54,535 nt of DNA from Gemmobacter nectariphilus (GCA_020721445.1 DYMU01000014.1:17610-72144), one strand, 5' to 3'; positions 44,389 through 53,284 are shown, counted from the first letter of the stretch. Numbers and translations are program-made. The notes: generated by a model from the sequence alone, not told the origin.

Positions 44389-44488
44389 GCCCCCCACCCC
44401 CAGCCCCTCCCCACAAGGGGGAGGGGAGGCGCACGGCCACCCTGACGCGCCTCCCTCCCCCCTCGTGGGGGAGGGATGGGGTGGGGGG
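44389..44488. repeat. Composite GC-rich inverted repeat (probable bidirectional terminator)
   Basis: Two hairpins, CCCCTCCCC-ACAAG-GGGGAGGGG (44404-44426) and CCCTCCCCC-CTCGT-GGGGGAGGG (44453-44475), face each other and their outer flanks CCCCCCACCCC and GGGGTGGGGGG also pair. The inner GAGGCGC/GCGCCTC pair extends the symmetry. It lies between the convergent ends of pbpC and the thiolase gene. The unit recurs at 1689-1709, so it is a dispersed REP-like palindrome that may stop transcription from both sides. Confidence 0.72.
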
Positions 44489-44510
44489 CATCGGGCAAGG
44501 GCAACCCGGC

Positions 44511-45689
44511 TCACACCCGCTCGATCGCCAAGGCAATTCCCTGCCCGCCGCCGATGCACATCGTGATCAGCGCCGTCCGTGCGGCCATGCGCTCCAACTC
44601 GTGCAGGGCCTTGACCACCAGGATCGCGCCCGTTGCCCCAACCGGATGCCCCAGGGCAATGGCACCGCCATTCGGGTTCACCCACGCTGGGTCCAACCCC
44701 AACGCGCGGTTCACCGCAATCGCCTGGGCGGCAAAGGCCTCGTTCGATTCGACCACGTCAAAATCGCCCGGCTTGCAACCCAGCTTGGCACACAGCGTCT
44801 CGACCGCCGGGATCGGGCCGATACCCATCAGCCTGGGGTCCACCCCGGCATGGGCATAGCCCATGATCTGCGCCCTTGGCTTGGTCCCCGCCGCCACACC
44901 GCGCGACAAGACCAGCGCCGCCGCACCGTCGTTGATGCCACTGGCATTGCCCGCCGTCACCGTGCCATCCTTCTGGAACGCCGGGCGCAGGGCCGACAAC
45001 GCCTCGAGTGAGGTCGCCTTGGGATGTTCATCCACCGCAAACTGCACCACGCCTTTGCGGCCCGTAACCTCAATCGGCGTGATCTGGGCGGCAAAGCGCC
45101 CTTCGGCAATGGCGACCGCCGCGCGCCTTTGGCTTTCCAGCGCAAAGGCATCTTGCGCGGCCCGGCTGATGCCGAACTCTGCCGCGACATTTTCCGCCGT
45201 CACACCCATATGCCCGGTGCCGAACGGGCAGGTCAGCGCGCCGGTCATCATATCCGTCGCGCGGACATCGCCCATTTTCTGGCCAAACCGCGCGGCCGGC
45301 AGGGCATAGGGGGCGCGGCTCATGCCTTCTGCCCCGCCCGCGACCGCCACCGTTGCATCGCCCAAGCGCAACGCCTGCACCGCAGAGACGATCGCCTGCG
45401 CGCCCGACCCGCACAAGCGGTTCACGTTCATCGCGGGCACCGTGTCGGGTATGCCGGCCTGCATCGCCGCCACCCGGCCAAGATACATGTCGCGCGGTTC
45501 AGTGTTGATGACATGGCCCATCACCACCGTGCCGACCTCGGCGCCCGCCACACCCGCCTGCATCAGCGCCGCGCGGATCACCTGCGTGGCCACCTCGATC
45601 GGCGGTACCGACGCCAAGGCCCCGCCAAAGCCACCGATCGGGCTGCGGGTGGCGGCAAGAATGAAGATCTGGTCCGAGTCGTCGGGCAT
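44511..45689 (-). CDS. Acetyl-CoA C-acyltransferase (beta-ketothiolase)
   Basis: A 392-residue thiolase. The acyl-accepting cysteine lies in NVNRLCGSGAQAIVSA (about residue 90), the histidine in NPNGGAIALGHPVGATGA, and the second cysteine in TMCIGGGQGIA. The biosynthetic (PhaA/AtoB) and degradative types share these motifs; the presence of MTGALTCPFGTGHMGVTAENVA resembles acetoacetyl-CoA thiolases. It could feed polyhydroxybutyrate or degrade short acyl-CoAs. The ATG at 45689 follows CAGGAG. It stands alone with no other beta-oxidation or PHB gene nearby. Confidence 0.92.
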   Translation of the reverse strand: MPDDSDQIFILAATRSPIGGFGGALASVPPIEVATQVIRAALMQAGVAGAEVGTVVMGHVINTEPRDMYLGRVAAMQAGIPDTVPAMNVNRLCGSGAQAIVSAVQALRLGDATVAVAGGAEGMSRAPYALPAARFGQKMGDVRATDMMTGALTCPFGTGHMGVTAENVAAEFGISRAAQDAFALESQRRAAVAIAEGRFAAQITPIEVTGRKGVVQFAVDEHPKATSLEALSALRPAFQKDGTVTAGNASGINDGAAALVLSRGVAAGTKPRAQIMGYAHAGVDPRLMGIGPIPAVETLCAKLGCKPGDFDVVESNEAFAAQAIAVNRALGLDPAWVNPNGGAIALGHPVGATGAILVVKALHELERMAARTALITMCIGGGQGIALAIERV

Positions 45690-45812
45690 GGCGCGCTCCT
45701 GTGCTGGGCCGCAGGCTAACCACTTTCCCGGTTCGGACAAACCAAAACGCGGCGTCAGTTGACAGCGCCGCGCGGTCAAGGGAAGGCTGCGCGCACAAGG
45801 AGAGCCCCCAAG

Positions 45813-46925
45813 ATGAAGGACCTGATCCGGGCCAATGCCGCCTTGCTGTTTGTCGGCTTGGCCAGCTATGTGATGATGGGGGCGGGCCAGTCCCTTTACG
45901 GCCCGGCCCTGCCGGCCTTTGGCCGTGCCCTGTCGCTGACCCCGGCGCAGGCCGGCTGGCTGGTGTCGGCGCATTGGGTGGGCTGCGCCATCGGTGTGGC
46001 GCTGATGTATCTTTACGGCGCGCGGGCCACGCCGCGCATCGCAATCGGCCTGATGGTGCTGGGGGCGGCGGCCTTGGCGATGGCGGCGGGGCTGTGGATC
46101 ACCTTTGCCGGGGCGGTGGTGTTCGGCATGGGCTATGGCATCTCGACCACGGTGTTCAACCCGCGCATCCTGCGGGCGTTCGGCGCGCGCGGCACCGCCA
46201 TGGTCAGCTTGCTGAACGCGTCCTTTGGCATCGGTGCGATTGCCGCGCCGCTGGTCTTTGTCGGCCTTGGGTCAAACCCGGCGCTCGCCTTTGCGCTGAT
46301 CACGGGATTTGGCGCGCTGATCTGGCTGGGGGCGGGCCGCTCGGGCGGCAGCGCTGCACCGCCACCCGGCACCGCCACAGGGCATTTTCGCCCGATGCTG
46401 GCATTTCAGTTGTTCGCGGTGGCCGGGATCGGGATCGAGGCGACGCTGGTCGGGCTTGGCCCCAGCGCCCTGATCCGGGCGGGACTTGCCGAAAGCAGCG
46501 CGTCACAGGTGCTGAGTGCGTTTTTCGTGGCCTTTCTGGGTGCGCGGGTGGCGCTGATCTTCACCGCGCATCTGGTGGCACCGTTCACGCTGTATATCGG
46601 TGCCATGATGCTTGCGGCCCTGTCGGCCACTTTGGCGGCACTGGTCAACCCCGGCCTGTTCTTCGTCAGCCTGGGCCTGTCGGCGGGGCTGTTCTTTCCC
46701 GGTTTCTACGTCGCCGCCAGCCGGGTGATGGGCGATGACCCGCGCACCCCGGCGATCATCATCGCCGCCGGGCTGGTTGGCGGCATCCTGGCGCCCATCC
46801 TGCTGTCGCCGGTCATCGCCCAGTTTGGCGGGGCGGTATTTTTTGGCGTGCTGGCCGGGGTGGCGGCGCTGTCGGCGGTCTGCGCCCTGATCGTGCGCCG
46901 CACCATGCCCGAGTTGCTGCGCTGA
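45813..46925 (+). CDS. MFS transporter
   Basis: A 370-residue permease with about eleven or twelve hydrophobic helices. Helix-rich segments include GAGQSLYGPALPAFGRALSL, the loop after helix 2 LYGARATPRIAIG (in place of the usual GxLaDrxGrr motif), and GMGYGISTTVFNPRILRAF. The substrate is not known. The ATG at 45813 follows AAGGAGAG. It diverges from the thiolase gene (123-bp gap) and converges with the phosphoesterase, 25 bp apart. Confidence 0.83.
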   Translation: MKDLIRANAALLFVGLASYVMMGAGQSLYGPALPAFGRALSLTPAQAGWLVSAHWVGCAIGVALMYLYGARATPRIAIGLMVLGAAALAMAAGLWITFAGAVVFGMGYGISTTVFNPRILRAFGARGTAMVSLLNASFGIGAIAAPLVFVGLGSNPALAFALITGFGALIWLGAGRSGGSAAPPPGTATGHFRPMLAFQLFAVAGIGIEATLVGLGPSALIRAGLAESSASQVLSAFFVAFLGARVALIFTAHLVAPFTLYIGAMMLAALSATLAALVNPGLFFVSLGLSAGLFFPGFYVAASRVMGDDPRTPAIIIAAGLVGGILAPILLSPVIAQFGGAVFFGVLAGVAALSAVCALIVRRTMPELLR

Positions 46926-46950
46926 ACCGCGCGCAGGCGGCGCGGCGCGC

Positions 46951-47703
46951 CTAAAGTGGTGCAGCAGGCCGTTGCGGCAGCAGCGGCACCCGGCCTGCGG
47001 CGGTCAGCCGGAAGACCGCGCCATCGGCCTCGATCACGATTGCGGACAACGGACCGCCATAGGCGGCGGAACTGTCGATGTTCACCCGGTTGCCGTAGTG
47101 GGTGGGCATGTCGATTGCGGTATGGCCATGCACGATCAGCGCCTCATGCGGGGCGGTGTGGTCCAGAAACGCCGCCCTGATCCACAACAGATCGGTTTCG
47201 GTCTGGTCCTTGAGGGCGATGTCGGGGCGGATGCCGGCATGCACAAAGACCACATCGCCAACCCGGTGCCAGGTCGGCAAGGCAGCCAGAAAGGCAATGT
47301 GGCCTTCGGGCACCGCCGCCACGGCATCGCGGTGGACGGGCGTGATCGGCCTGTCGGCCGGGCTGCGCACACCATAGGACTCCAGCGTTTCCGCCCCGCC
47401 CAGACGCGGATGCAGCCAGGAAAACTCGGCCCGCAGACCTGCATCGCGGGCAAATGGATCGGCCATGAACAGTGTGAACATCCGGTCATGATTGCCCTTG
47501 AGCACCACCCAGTCCTGCCCTTGCGCGATACCGTCACGCAGAAAGTCGATCACGCCGCGGCTGTCAGGCCCCCGATCGACCAGATCGCCAACATGCACCA
47601 CCTGGCCCGGGCCATGGTGGGCCATGTCGGCAGCGATCAGGTCATGCACACCGTGCAGCAAGCCAAGATGGCCGTGAATGTCGCCAATCGCGTAGGTGTG
47701 CAT
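46951..47703 (-). CDS. Metallophosphoesterase (PPP-type protein phosphatase-like)
   Basis: A 250-residue calcineurin-like phosphoesterase. The metal-binding motifs are in order: GDIHG (7-11), GDLVDRG (about 39), GNHDRM (about 69), FVHAGIRPD and VHGHT. This set is typical of bacterial serine/threonine phosphatases of the PrpA/PrpB type and of ApaH-like enzymes; the substrate is unknown. It is transcribed in the same direction as serC-serA but lies 94 bp downstream of serA, with a hairpin element between, so it may have its own promoter. Confidence 0.88.
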   Translation of the reverse strand: MHTYAIGDIHGHLGLLHGVHDLIAADMAHHGPGQVVHVGDLVDRGPDSRGVIDFLRDGIAQGQDWVVLKGNHDRMFTLFMADPFARDAGLRAEFSWLHPRLGGAETLESYGVRSPADRPITPVHRDAVAAVPEGHIAFLAALPTWHRVGDVVFVHAGIRPDIALKDQTETDLLWIRAAFLDHTAPHEALIVHGHTAIDMPTHYGNRVNIDSSAAYGGPLSAIVIEADGAVFRLTAAGRVPLLPQRPAAPL

Positions 47704-47730
47704 TGATCGGGCCTTTCAGATGGAAACGCC

Positions 47731-47784
47731 CGGGGGACTTCACGTCCCCCGGACCCCCTGTGGGATATTTGAAGAAAGAGAAAG
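47731..47784 (+). repeat. GC hairpin plus GGGATATTT tail element (copy 4)
   Basis: CGGGGGAC-TTCAC-GTCCCCCG (47731-47751) is followed by GGGATATTTGAAGAAAG and AGAAAG (47762-47784). The orientation is opposite to serA, whose stop lies 13 bp away, and to the phosphoesterase gene. It therefore cannot be a simple terminator of an adjacent plus-strand gene, yet on the minus strand the hairpin still follows serA. Confidence 0.72.
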
Positions 47785-47796
47785 ACGAAACCCGTG

Positions 47797-49392
47797 TTAT
47801 GCGCCTTCGAACACCAGCGGTTTGACCTGCTGGAACATGCCAGTCGATTCCAGCGTATCAACCACCTTGGGGTTGATTGCCTGATCGAGGTAAAGCAGCG
47901 CGATCGCATCTTCGCCAATGGCCGAGCGGCCGAGAGTGAAGTTGGCGATGTTGACACCGTTCTCGCCCAGCGTCATGCCCAGAAGGCCGATGATGCCCGG
48001 CACGTCCTCGTTGGTGGTATAAAGCATGTGTTCGCCCACCTCGGCGTCGATGGTGATGCCCTTGATCTGGATGAAGCGCGGCTTGCCATCGGAAAAGCAG
48101 GTGCCGGCAATTGAGCGTTCGCGCTTGTCGGTGACCATGGTCACCTTGATATAGGCGTCAAATGCACCCGATTTGTCCTGCCGTGTGGTAGAGATCTGGA
48201 TGCCCTTTTCCTTGGCCACCACCGGGGCAGAGACCAGGTTCACATCCGGGTTCTGCGCCCGCAGCACGCCCGCGATCACTGACTGGTTCAGGGCTGCGAT
48301 GTTCATCTCGGAGACGCGGCCATCGTAGAGAATGTTGATCGCCTTGATCGGCTCATCGGTCATCTGACCGATGAACGCGCCCAGATGGCCGGCCAATTTG
48401 ACCCAGGGGCCCATCACGGTGGCCTCTTCGGCGGTGACATTGGGCATGTTCAGCGCGTTGGTGACGGCCCCGGTCAGCAGATAGTCCGACATTTGTTCGG
48501 CCACTTGCAGCGCCACGTTTTCCTGTGCTTCGGTGGTCGAGGCACCAAGGTGCGGCGTGACCACCACATTTGGCAAGTTGAACAACGGGTTTTCCACCGC
48601 CGGCTCAACCTCGAACACGTCCAGTGCGGCCCCGGCGACATGGCCCGATTTCAGGGCTTCGGCCAGGGCTGCCTCGTCGATCAGCCCGCCGCGGGCGCAG
48701 TTGATGATCCGCACGCCCTTCTTGGTTTTCGCCAGATTCTCGCGCGACAGGATGTTGCGGGTCTTGTCGGTCAGCGGCACGTGCAGGGTGATGAAATCGG
48801 CGCGGGCCAGCAGCTCGTCCAGTTCCACCTTGTGCACGCCCAGGGTCTTGGCGCGTTCGTCCGACAGGAAGGGGTCATAGGCCACAACCTTCATCTTCAG
48901 CCCGACCGCGCGGTCGCAGACGATGCCGCCGATATTGCCCGCGCCGATCACGCCGAGGGTCTTGTTGAACAACTCCACCCCCATGAAGCGGGATTTTTCC
49001 CATTTGCCGGCATGGGTGCTGGCATTGGCCTCGGGCAACTGCCGCGCCACCGCGAACATCAGCGCGATCGCGTGTTCGGCGGTGGTGATCGAATTGCCGA
49101 AGGGCGTGTTCATCACGATGATGCCCTTTTTCGACGCCGCCGGAATATCGACATTGTCGACGCCGATTCCGGCGCGACCGATCACCTTCAGCCGGGTCGC
49201 CCCTGCCAGCAGCTTTTCGGTGGCCTTGGTGGCGGACCGGATGGCAAGCCCGTCATACTGGTCGATGACGGCGGCAAGCGCCTCTTTGTCCTTGCCAAGC
49301 TTTGGCATGTAATCGACCTCGACCCCACGGTCGCGGAAGATCTGGACGGCGGTTTCGGAAAGTTCGTCGGAAACGAGAACCTTGGGTGCCAT
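47797..49392 (-). CDS. serA: D-3-phosphoglycerate dehydrogenase, long form
   Basis: SerA oxidises 3-phosphoglycerate with NAD, the first step of serine synthesis. The 531-residue protein is the long form: catalytic and Rossmann domains (VIGAGNIGGIVCDRAVGLKM, INCARGGLIDEAALAEAL, GAALDVFEVEP, and the catalytic His in VVTPHLGAST), an intervening ASB-like domain, and a C-terminal ACT domain (EDVPGIIGLLGMTLGENGVNIANF). The ATG at 49392 gives MAPKVLVSDELS and has GGAG 8 bp upstream; an ATG at 49404 belongs to that ribosome site. It follows serC after a 100-bp gap containing two tandem hairpins. Confidence 0.97.
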   Translation of the reverse strand: MAPKVLVSDELSETAVQIFRDRGVEVDYMPKLGKDKEALAAVIDQYDGLAIRSATKATEKLLAGATRLKVIGRAGIGVDNVDIPAASKKGIIVMNTPFGNSITTAEHAIALMFAVARQLPEANASTHAGKWEKSRFMGVELFNKTLGVIGAGNIGGIVCDRAVGLKMKVVAYDPFLSDERAKTLGVHKVELDELLARADFITLHVPLTDKTRNILSRENLAKTKKGVRIINCARGGLIDEAALAEALKSGHVAGAALDVFEVEPAVENPLFNLPNVVVTPHLGASTTEAQENVALQVAEQMSDYLLTGAVTNALNMPNVTAEEATVMGPWVKLAGHLGAFIGQMTDEPIKAINILYDGRVSEMNIAALNQSVIAGVLRAQNPDVNLVSAPVVAKEKGIQISTTRQDKSGAFDAYIKVTMVTDKRERSIAGTCFSDGKPRFIQIKGITIDAEVGEHMLYTTNEDVPGIIGLLGMTLGENGVNIANFTLGRSAIGEDAIALLYLDQAINPKVVDTLESTGMFQQVKPLVFEGA

Positions 49393-49425
49393 GATGGGCT
49401 CCATGAATTTTACTTGGGGGGTGGC

Positions 49426-49485
49426 GGCGGGGTGAACCCCGCCCTGCGGATTTGGGGTTGTCGTCGTGGCGGGGTGAACCCCGCC
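49426..49485 (-). promoter_or_regulatory. Two tandem hairpins in the serC-serA spacer
   Basis: The 18-base unit GGCGGGGTGAACCCCGCC occurs twice, at 49426-49443 and 49468-49485, with 24 bases between. On the transcript each folds into a 7-bp GC stem with a UUCA loop. They occupy the spacer between the serC stop and the serA start. Possible roles are partial termination, RNA processing or stabilisation that sets the SerC to SerA ratio. No run of U follows either hairpin. Confidence 0.6.
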
Positions 49486-49492
49486 ATCCCGA

Positions 49493-50650
49493 TCAGGCCG
49501 CTTGGGCTTGCGCCGCGATCTCGGCCTCAAACGCGTGGGCGATCCATGGCATCAGGGCGGCCACGTCAGCGGTTTCCACTGTCGATCCGCACCAGATGCG
49601 CAGACCCGCAGGTGCGTCGCGATAGGCGCCGATATCATAGGCGACACCGGCCTTTTCCAGCCGCTTGGCCACCGCCTTGGCAAACGCCTCACCATCCTTG
49701 ATGCGGTCGTCCACGAACTTCAGGCAGACAGAGGTGGTCGAGGCAATCTCGGGCGTCTCGGCCAGGTTTTGCAGCCATGGGTTTGCATCGCAGAAATCCC
49801 ACACCACTTGGGCATTGGCTGCCGCCCGGTCCACCAGACCGCGCAAGCCACCCACCGATTTGGCCCATTTCAGCGCCACCAGATAATCTTCCACCGCCAG
49901 CATCGACGGGGTGTTGATCGTCTCGCCGACAAAGATGCCTTCAATCAGCTTGCCCTTGGCGGTCAGACGGAAAATCTTGGGCAGCGGCCAGGTGGGGGTA
50001 TAGCTTTCCAGCCGTTCCACCGCGCGGGGCGACAGGATCAGCATGCCATGCGCACCTTCGCCGCCCAGCACCTTTTGCCAGCTAAACGTGACCACATCGA
50101 GCTTGGCCCAGTCCATTTCCATCGCGAAGGCGGCAGAAGTGGCGTCGCAGATCGTCAGACCCTTGCGATCTGCCGGGATCAGATCGGCATTGGGCAGGCG
50201 GCAACCGCTGGTGGTGCCGTTCCATGTGAACACCACGTCACAATCAAAATCGACCGTCGCAAAATCAACGATCCGGCCATAGGGGGCGGTTTTTACCGCT
50301 GCGTCCAGTTTGAGTTGTTTGACCGCGTCGGTCACCCAGCCTTCGCCAAACGACTCCCAGGCCAGCATTTCGACCGGGCGTGCGCCAAGCAGGGTCCACA
50401 TCGCCATTTCGACCGCGCCGGTATCGGAACCGGGGACGATGCCGATACGGTAACCCTCTGGAACGCCAAGGATTTCGCGGGTAAGGTCGATGGCTTCTTT
50501 CAGCTTGGCCTTACCGAGAGCGGCACGGTGCGACCGGCCCAAGGGAGCGTCACCAAGCATGTCAAGGGAGAAGCCGGGAACCTTGGCACAAGGGCCAGAG
50601 GAAAAGCGCGGGTTTGCCGGGCGCGCAGCCGGGGCGATCAGATCAGCCAT
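49493..50650 (-). CDS. serC: Phosphoserine aminotransferase
   Basis: SerC transfers the amino group of glutamate to 3-phosphohydroxypyruvate, giving phosphoserine. The 385-residue protein opens with [19 protein letters not shown], the alphaproteobacterial form of the SerC start. The PLP lysine is in [18 protein letters not shown], and [15 protein letters not shown] precedes it. [13 protein letters not shown] and [17 protein letters not shown] are substrate-site segments. It heads the serC-serA operon, diverges from serB, and carries a hairpin leader resembling the serC RNA motif. Confidence 0.96.
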   Translation of the reverse strand: MADLIAPAARPANPRFSSGPCAKVPGFSLDMLGDAPLGRSHRAALGKAKLKEAIDLTREILGVPEGYRIGIVPGSDTGAVEMAMWTLLGARPVEMLAWESFGEGWVTDAVKQLKLDAAVKTAPYGRIVDFATVDFDCDVVFTWNGTTSGCRLPNADLIPADRKGLTICDATSAAFAMEMDWAKLDVVTFSWQKVLGGEGAHGMLILSPRAVERLESYTPTWPLPKIFRLTAKGKLIEGIFVGETINTPSMLAVEDYLVALKWAKSVGGLRGLVDRAAANAQVVWDFCDANPWLQNLAETPEIASTTSVCLKFVDDRIKDGEAFAKAVAKRLEKAGVAYDIGAYRDAPAGLRIWCGSTVETADVAALMPWIAHAFEAEIAAQAQAA

Positions 50651-50720
50651 GGTATCCTCACAGATAAATGCCCTTCGTTGGGGAAGGGTGTCCCAAGGTG
50701 GCGTCTACAGACCCCGCCCC
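50651..50720 (-). promoter_or_regulatory. Candidate serC RNA motif in the serC leader
   Basis: On the minus strand, CCCTTC-CCCAAC-GAAGGG (50688-50671) forms a 6-bp hairpin 20 bases before the serC start, followed by ATTTATCTGTGAGGATACC. Upstream, CCACCTTGGGACA can pair in part with the flanks. A structured serC leader has been described in alphaproteobacteria, and gene and position fit here. I cannot compare it with the published consensus, so the call is tentative. A GCGGGG/CCCCGC-rich region further upstream may hold the promoters of both serC and serB. Confidence 0.5.
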
Positions 50721-50804
50721 TCTGGCACAAGGGGAAAAATCGTCGTAAAGCGGCGCATCCCCGCGCGAAAACGACGCGGACCTTTTCGAACGGACCACAG
50801 ACCC

Positions 50805-51680
50805 ATGTTCATCGCCACCCTGCTGACCAACCCCGAAACGCCGATCCTTGACCGCGCAGCGGTGGAGTCCTTGCGCAACGCATGGGGCGGCGGCGATGCG
50901 GTCTGGCTGAACCCCGGGGTTGCCGCCGAATTCGCGGTGCCAACCATGCCCCAGAACCTGTGGGAGGTTTGGCAAGGCTTGCAAGGCCTGCGCATCGACC
51001 TGTGCCTGCAACCCAGCCTGAACCGCCGCAAGCGCCTGCTGATTGCCGATATGGATTCGACGATGATCCAGCAGGAATGTATTGATGAATTGGCGGATGA
51101 GGCGGGTGTCGGGGCCTATGTCGCCGGCATCACCGCCCGCGCAATGAACGGCGAGCTGGATTTCGAGGCCGCCTTGCGTGAACGCGTCAGCCTGCTGCGC
51201 GACCTGTCCGCCGAAACCATCACCTCGGTGATCCGCGACCGGATTACCCTTATGCCCGGCGGTCCGGCACTTCTTGCCACCATGCGCGCAAACGGGGCCT
51301 ATGCGGCGCTGGTGTCAGGTGGTTTTACCGCCTTTACCGCCCAAATCGCGACAACCCTTGGTTTTGACGAAAACCGCGCCAATACGCTTTTGATCGAGGG
51401 CGGCAAGCTGACCGGCCATGTCGCCGACCCGATCCTTGGCAAGCAGGCGAAGCTGGACGCACTGCTGGACATCACCGCCCGGCTTGGCATCACACCGGAA
51501 GATGCGATGGCGGTGGGCGACGGCGCAAATGATCTGGCCATGCTGCACCGGGCGGGCGCCGGCGTGGCGCTGCACGCCAAACCTTCGGTCGCGGCGCAAT
51601 GCGATCTGCGCATCAACCACGGCGATCTGACCGCCCTGCTGTATCTGCAAGGCTACAGCATTGATGCGTTTGCCGCCTGA
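50805..51680 (+). CDS. serB: Phosphoserine phosphatase
   Basis: SerB removes phosphate from phosphoserine, the last step of serine synthesis. The 291-residue HAD enzyme has an N-terminal regulatory-like region of about 80 residues. The catalytic motif I LLIADMDSTMIQQECIDELA (nucleophile and acid aspartates) follows, then ALVSGGFTAFT (motif II) and MAVGDGANDLAMLHRAG (motif IV). The ATG at 50805 gives the family-like start MFIATLLTNP. It diverges from serC across 154 bp, so all three serine genes share one locus, and its end overlaps the alpha-glucosidase gene by 28 bp. Confidence 0.96.
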   Translation: MFIATLLTNPETPILDRAAVESLRNAWGGGDAVWLNPGVAAEFAVPTMPQNLWEVWQGLQGLRIDLCLQPSLNRRKRLLIADMDSTMIQQECIDELADEAGVGAYVAGITARAMNGELDFEAALRERVSLLRDLSAETITSVIRDRITLMPGGPALLATMRANGAYAALVSGGFTAFTAQIATTLGFDENRANTLLIEGGKLTGHVADPILGKQAKLDALLDITARLGITPEDAMAVGDGANDLAMLHRAGAGVALHAKPSVAAQCDLRINHGDLTALLYLQGYSIDAFAA

Positions 51681-53284
51681 ATCGCCGATACGGTCAGACC
51701 GCCCTCGGCCTGCAAGAAGGCAAAGCCGTTGGGGCCCAGCACCAGCCGACCCCCTTCAAGATGTGCTGCGTGGCGGGGGGCTGCGTCCAGCAGTGCCCCC
51801 GTCGCCGCAAGTGTCACCGGCCGCGGTGACAGGTTGAACACGCAGGCCAAAGCGTCACCGCGCGCGAAGGCCAGCACCGGATCGGCCACGTCGAAGAACC
51901 GCGTTCGCCCCTCGCGCAGCGCCGGGGTTGCGCGCCGGAACGCCAGCATTTCGCGGTAAAACTCCAGCACCGACCCAGCCACCCCGTCTTGCGCCGCCAC
52001 ATTGCGCGCCAGTTGTGCGGGCTTGATGGGCAACCACGGCGTGCCCGTGGTAAACCCGCCCTGCGGTGTTGCATCCCAGACCATCGGCGTGCGGCAACCA
52101 TCGCGACCCTTATAGTCGGGCCAGAACCGGATGCCCGGCGGATCTGTCAATTCGTCAAACAAGATATCCGTCTCGACCTGCCCCAACTCTTCGCCCTGAT
52201 ACAGGCAGATCGACCCCTCGAACGACAACAGCATCGCCGCCGCCAGCTTGGCCACGGCATCGGGCGTGCCGTGTTCGGCCCAGCGGCTGGCATGGCGGAT
52301 CACGTCATGGTTGGAAAACGCCCACATCGGCCAGCCATCGGGGGCACCCTGAAAGAAGCCTTCGATCTTGTCGCGAAAATGCGCCGCCGTGAACTCGGGT
52401 TCCAGCATGTCAAAGCTGTAGGCCATGTGCAGCCGCCCGGGCCGCGTGTAATCGGCCATGATCTGCACATTGCGCCAGGGCGCATCGCCCACCTCGCCCA
52501 CCATGGTGCGATCGGGGTAGGCGTCGGTCAGGGCGCGCATCTTCTTCAGCCACTCCAGGTTCTCGGGCCGCGACTTGGAAAACCTGTGATCCTGCATTTC
52601 ATAAGGGTTGACCGGCGGCCATTTTTCCTTGGGCGGCATCGGGCCGTTCGGGCGCAGCGCCGTGTCGTGGAAATAATAGTTCACCGTATCCAGCCGGAAG
52701 CCATCCACCCCGCGATCAAGCCAGAAGCGCAACACCGACAGCAGCCAATCCTGCACCGCCGGGTTGTGGAAATTGAAATCCGGCTGGCTGGGCAGGAAAT
52801 TGTGCAGGTAATATTGCCGCCTGCGCGAATCCCATTCCCACGCGCTGCCACCAAACACCGAAAGCCAGTTGTTGGGCGGGCTGCCATCGGCCTGTGCATC
52901 GGCCCAGACATACCAATCTGCATGGGCGGCGTCACGGCTGGTTCGGCTGTCCTTGAAAAACGGGTGCTGGTCGGAACTGTGCGAAATCACCTGATCAATA
53001 ATGACGCGCAGCCCCAGATCATGCGCCCTTGCCACCATGGCATCAAACGCCGCCAGATCACCAAACAGCGGGTCCACATCGGTATAGTCAGACACATCAT
53101 AGCCCATGTCCGCCATCGGGCTGCGAAACACCGGCGACAGCCAGACCGCATCCACCCCCAGCCCCGCCAGATGCGGCAAGCGCGCGGTGAGCCCGGCCAG
53201 ATCGCCGATGCCGTCGCCATCGCTGTCCTGAAACGACCGTGGATAGACCTGATAGGTCACCGACCCGCGCCACCATTCCGCCAT
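51653..53284 (-). CDS. Alpha-glucosidase, GH13 family (oligo-1,6-glucosidase type)
   Basis: A 543-residue cytoplasmic glycoside hydrolase that releases glucose from short alpha-glucosides. The barrel starts WWRGSVTYQVYPRSFQDSDGD. The four GH13 regions are present: IIDQVISH, FRLDTVNY with nucleophile Asp199, VGEVGD with acid Glu264, and FSNHD with Asp327. A C-terminal beta domain ends the protein. The ATG at 53284 gives MAEWWRG and has GGGGGG upstream. Specificity (alpha-1,4 versus alpha-1,6, maltose versus trehalose) cannot be fixed from the sequence. No sugar transporter or regulator adjoins it. Confidence 0.92.
   Translation of the reverse strand: MAEWWRGSVTYQVYPRSFQDSDGDGIGDLAGLTARLPHLAGLGVDAVWLSPVFRSPMADMGYDVSDYTDVDPLFGDLAAFDAMVARAHDLGLRVIIDQVISHSSDQHPFFKDSRTSRDAAHADWYVWADAQADGSPPNNWLSVFGGSAWEWDSRRRQYYLHNFLPSQPDFNFHNPAVQDWLLSVLRFWLDRGVDGFRLDTVNYYFHDTALRPNGPMPPKEKWPPVNPYEMQDHRFSKSRPENLEWLKKMRALTDAYPDRTMVGEVGDAPWRNVQIMADYTRPGRLHMAYSFDMLEPEFTAAHFRDKIEGFFQGAPDGWPMWAFSNHDVIRHASRWAEHGTPDAVAKLAAAMLLSFEGSICLYQGEELGQVETDILFDELTDPPGIRFWPDYKGRDGCRTPMVWDATPQGGFTTGTPWLPIKPAQLARNVAAQDGVAGSVLEFYREMLAFRRATPALREGRTRFFDVADPVLAFARGDALACVFNLSPRPVTLAATGALLDAAPRHAAHLEGGRLVLGPNGFAFLQAEGGLTVSAIQAANASML

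Noticed and set aside
44389-44488. Insertion sequence or CRISPR-like repeats
   Set aside because: No transposase frame, no target duplication and no spacer-repeat periodicity; simple GC palindromes explain it.
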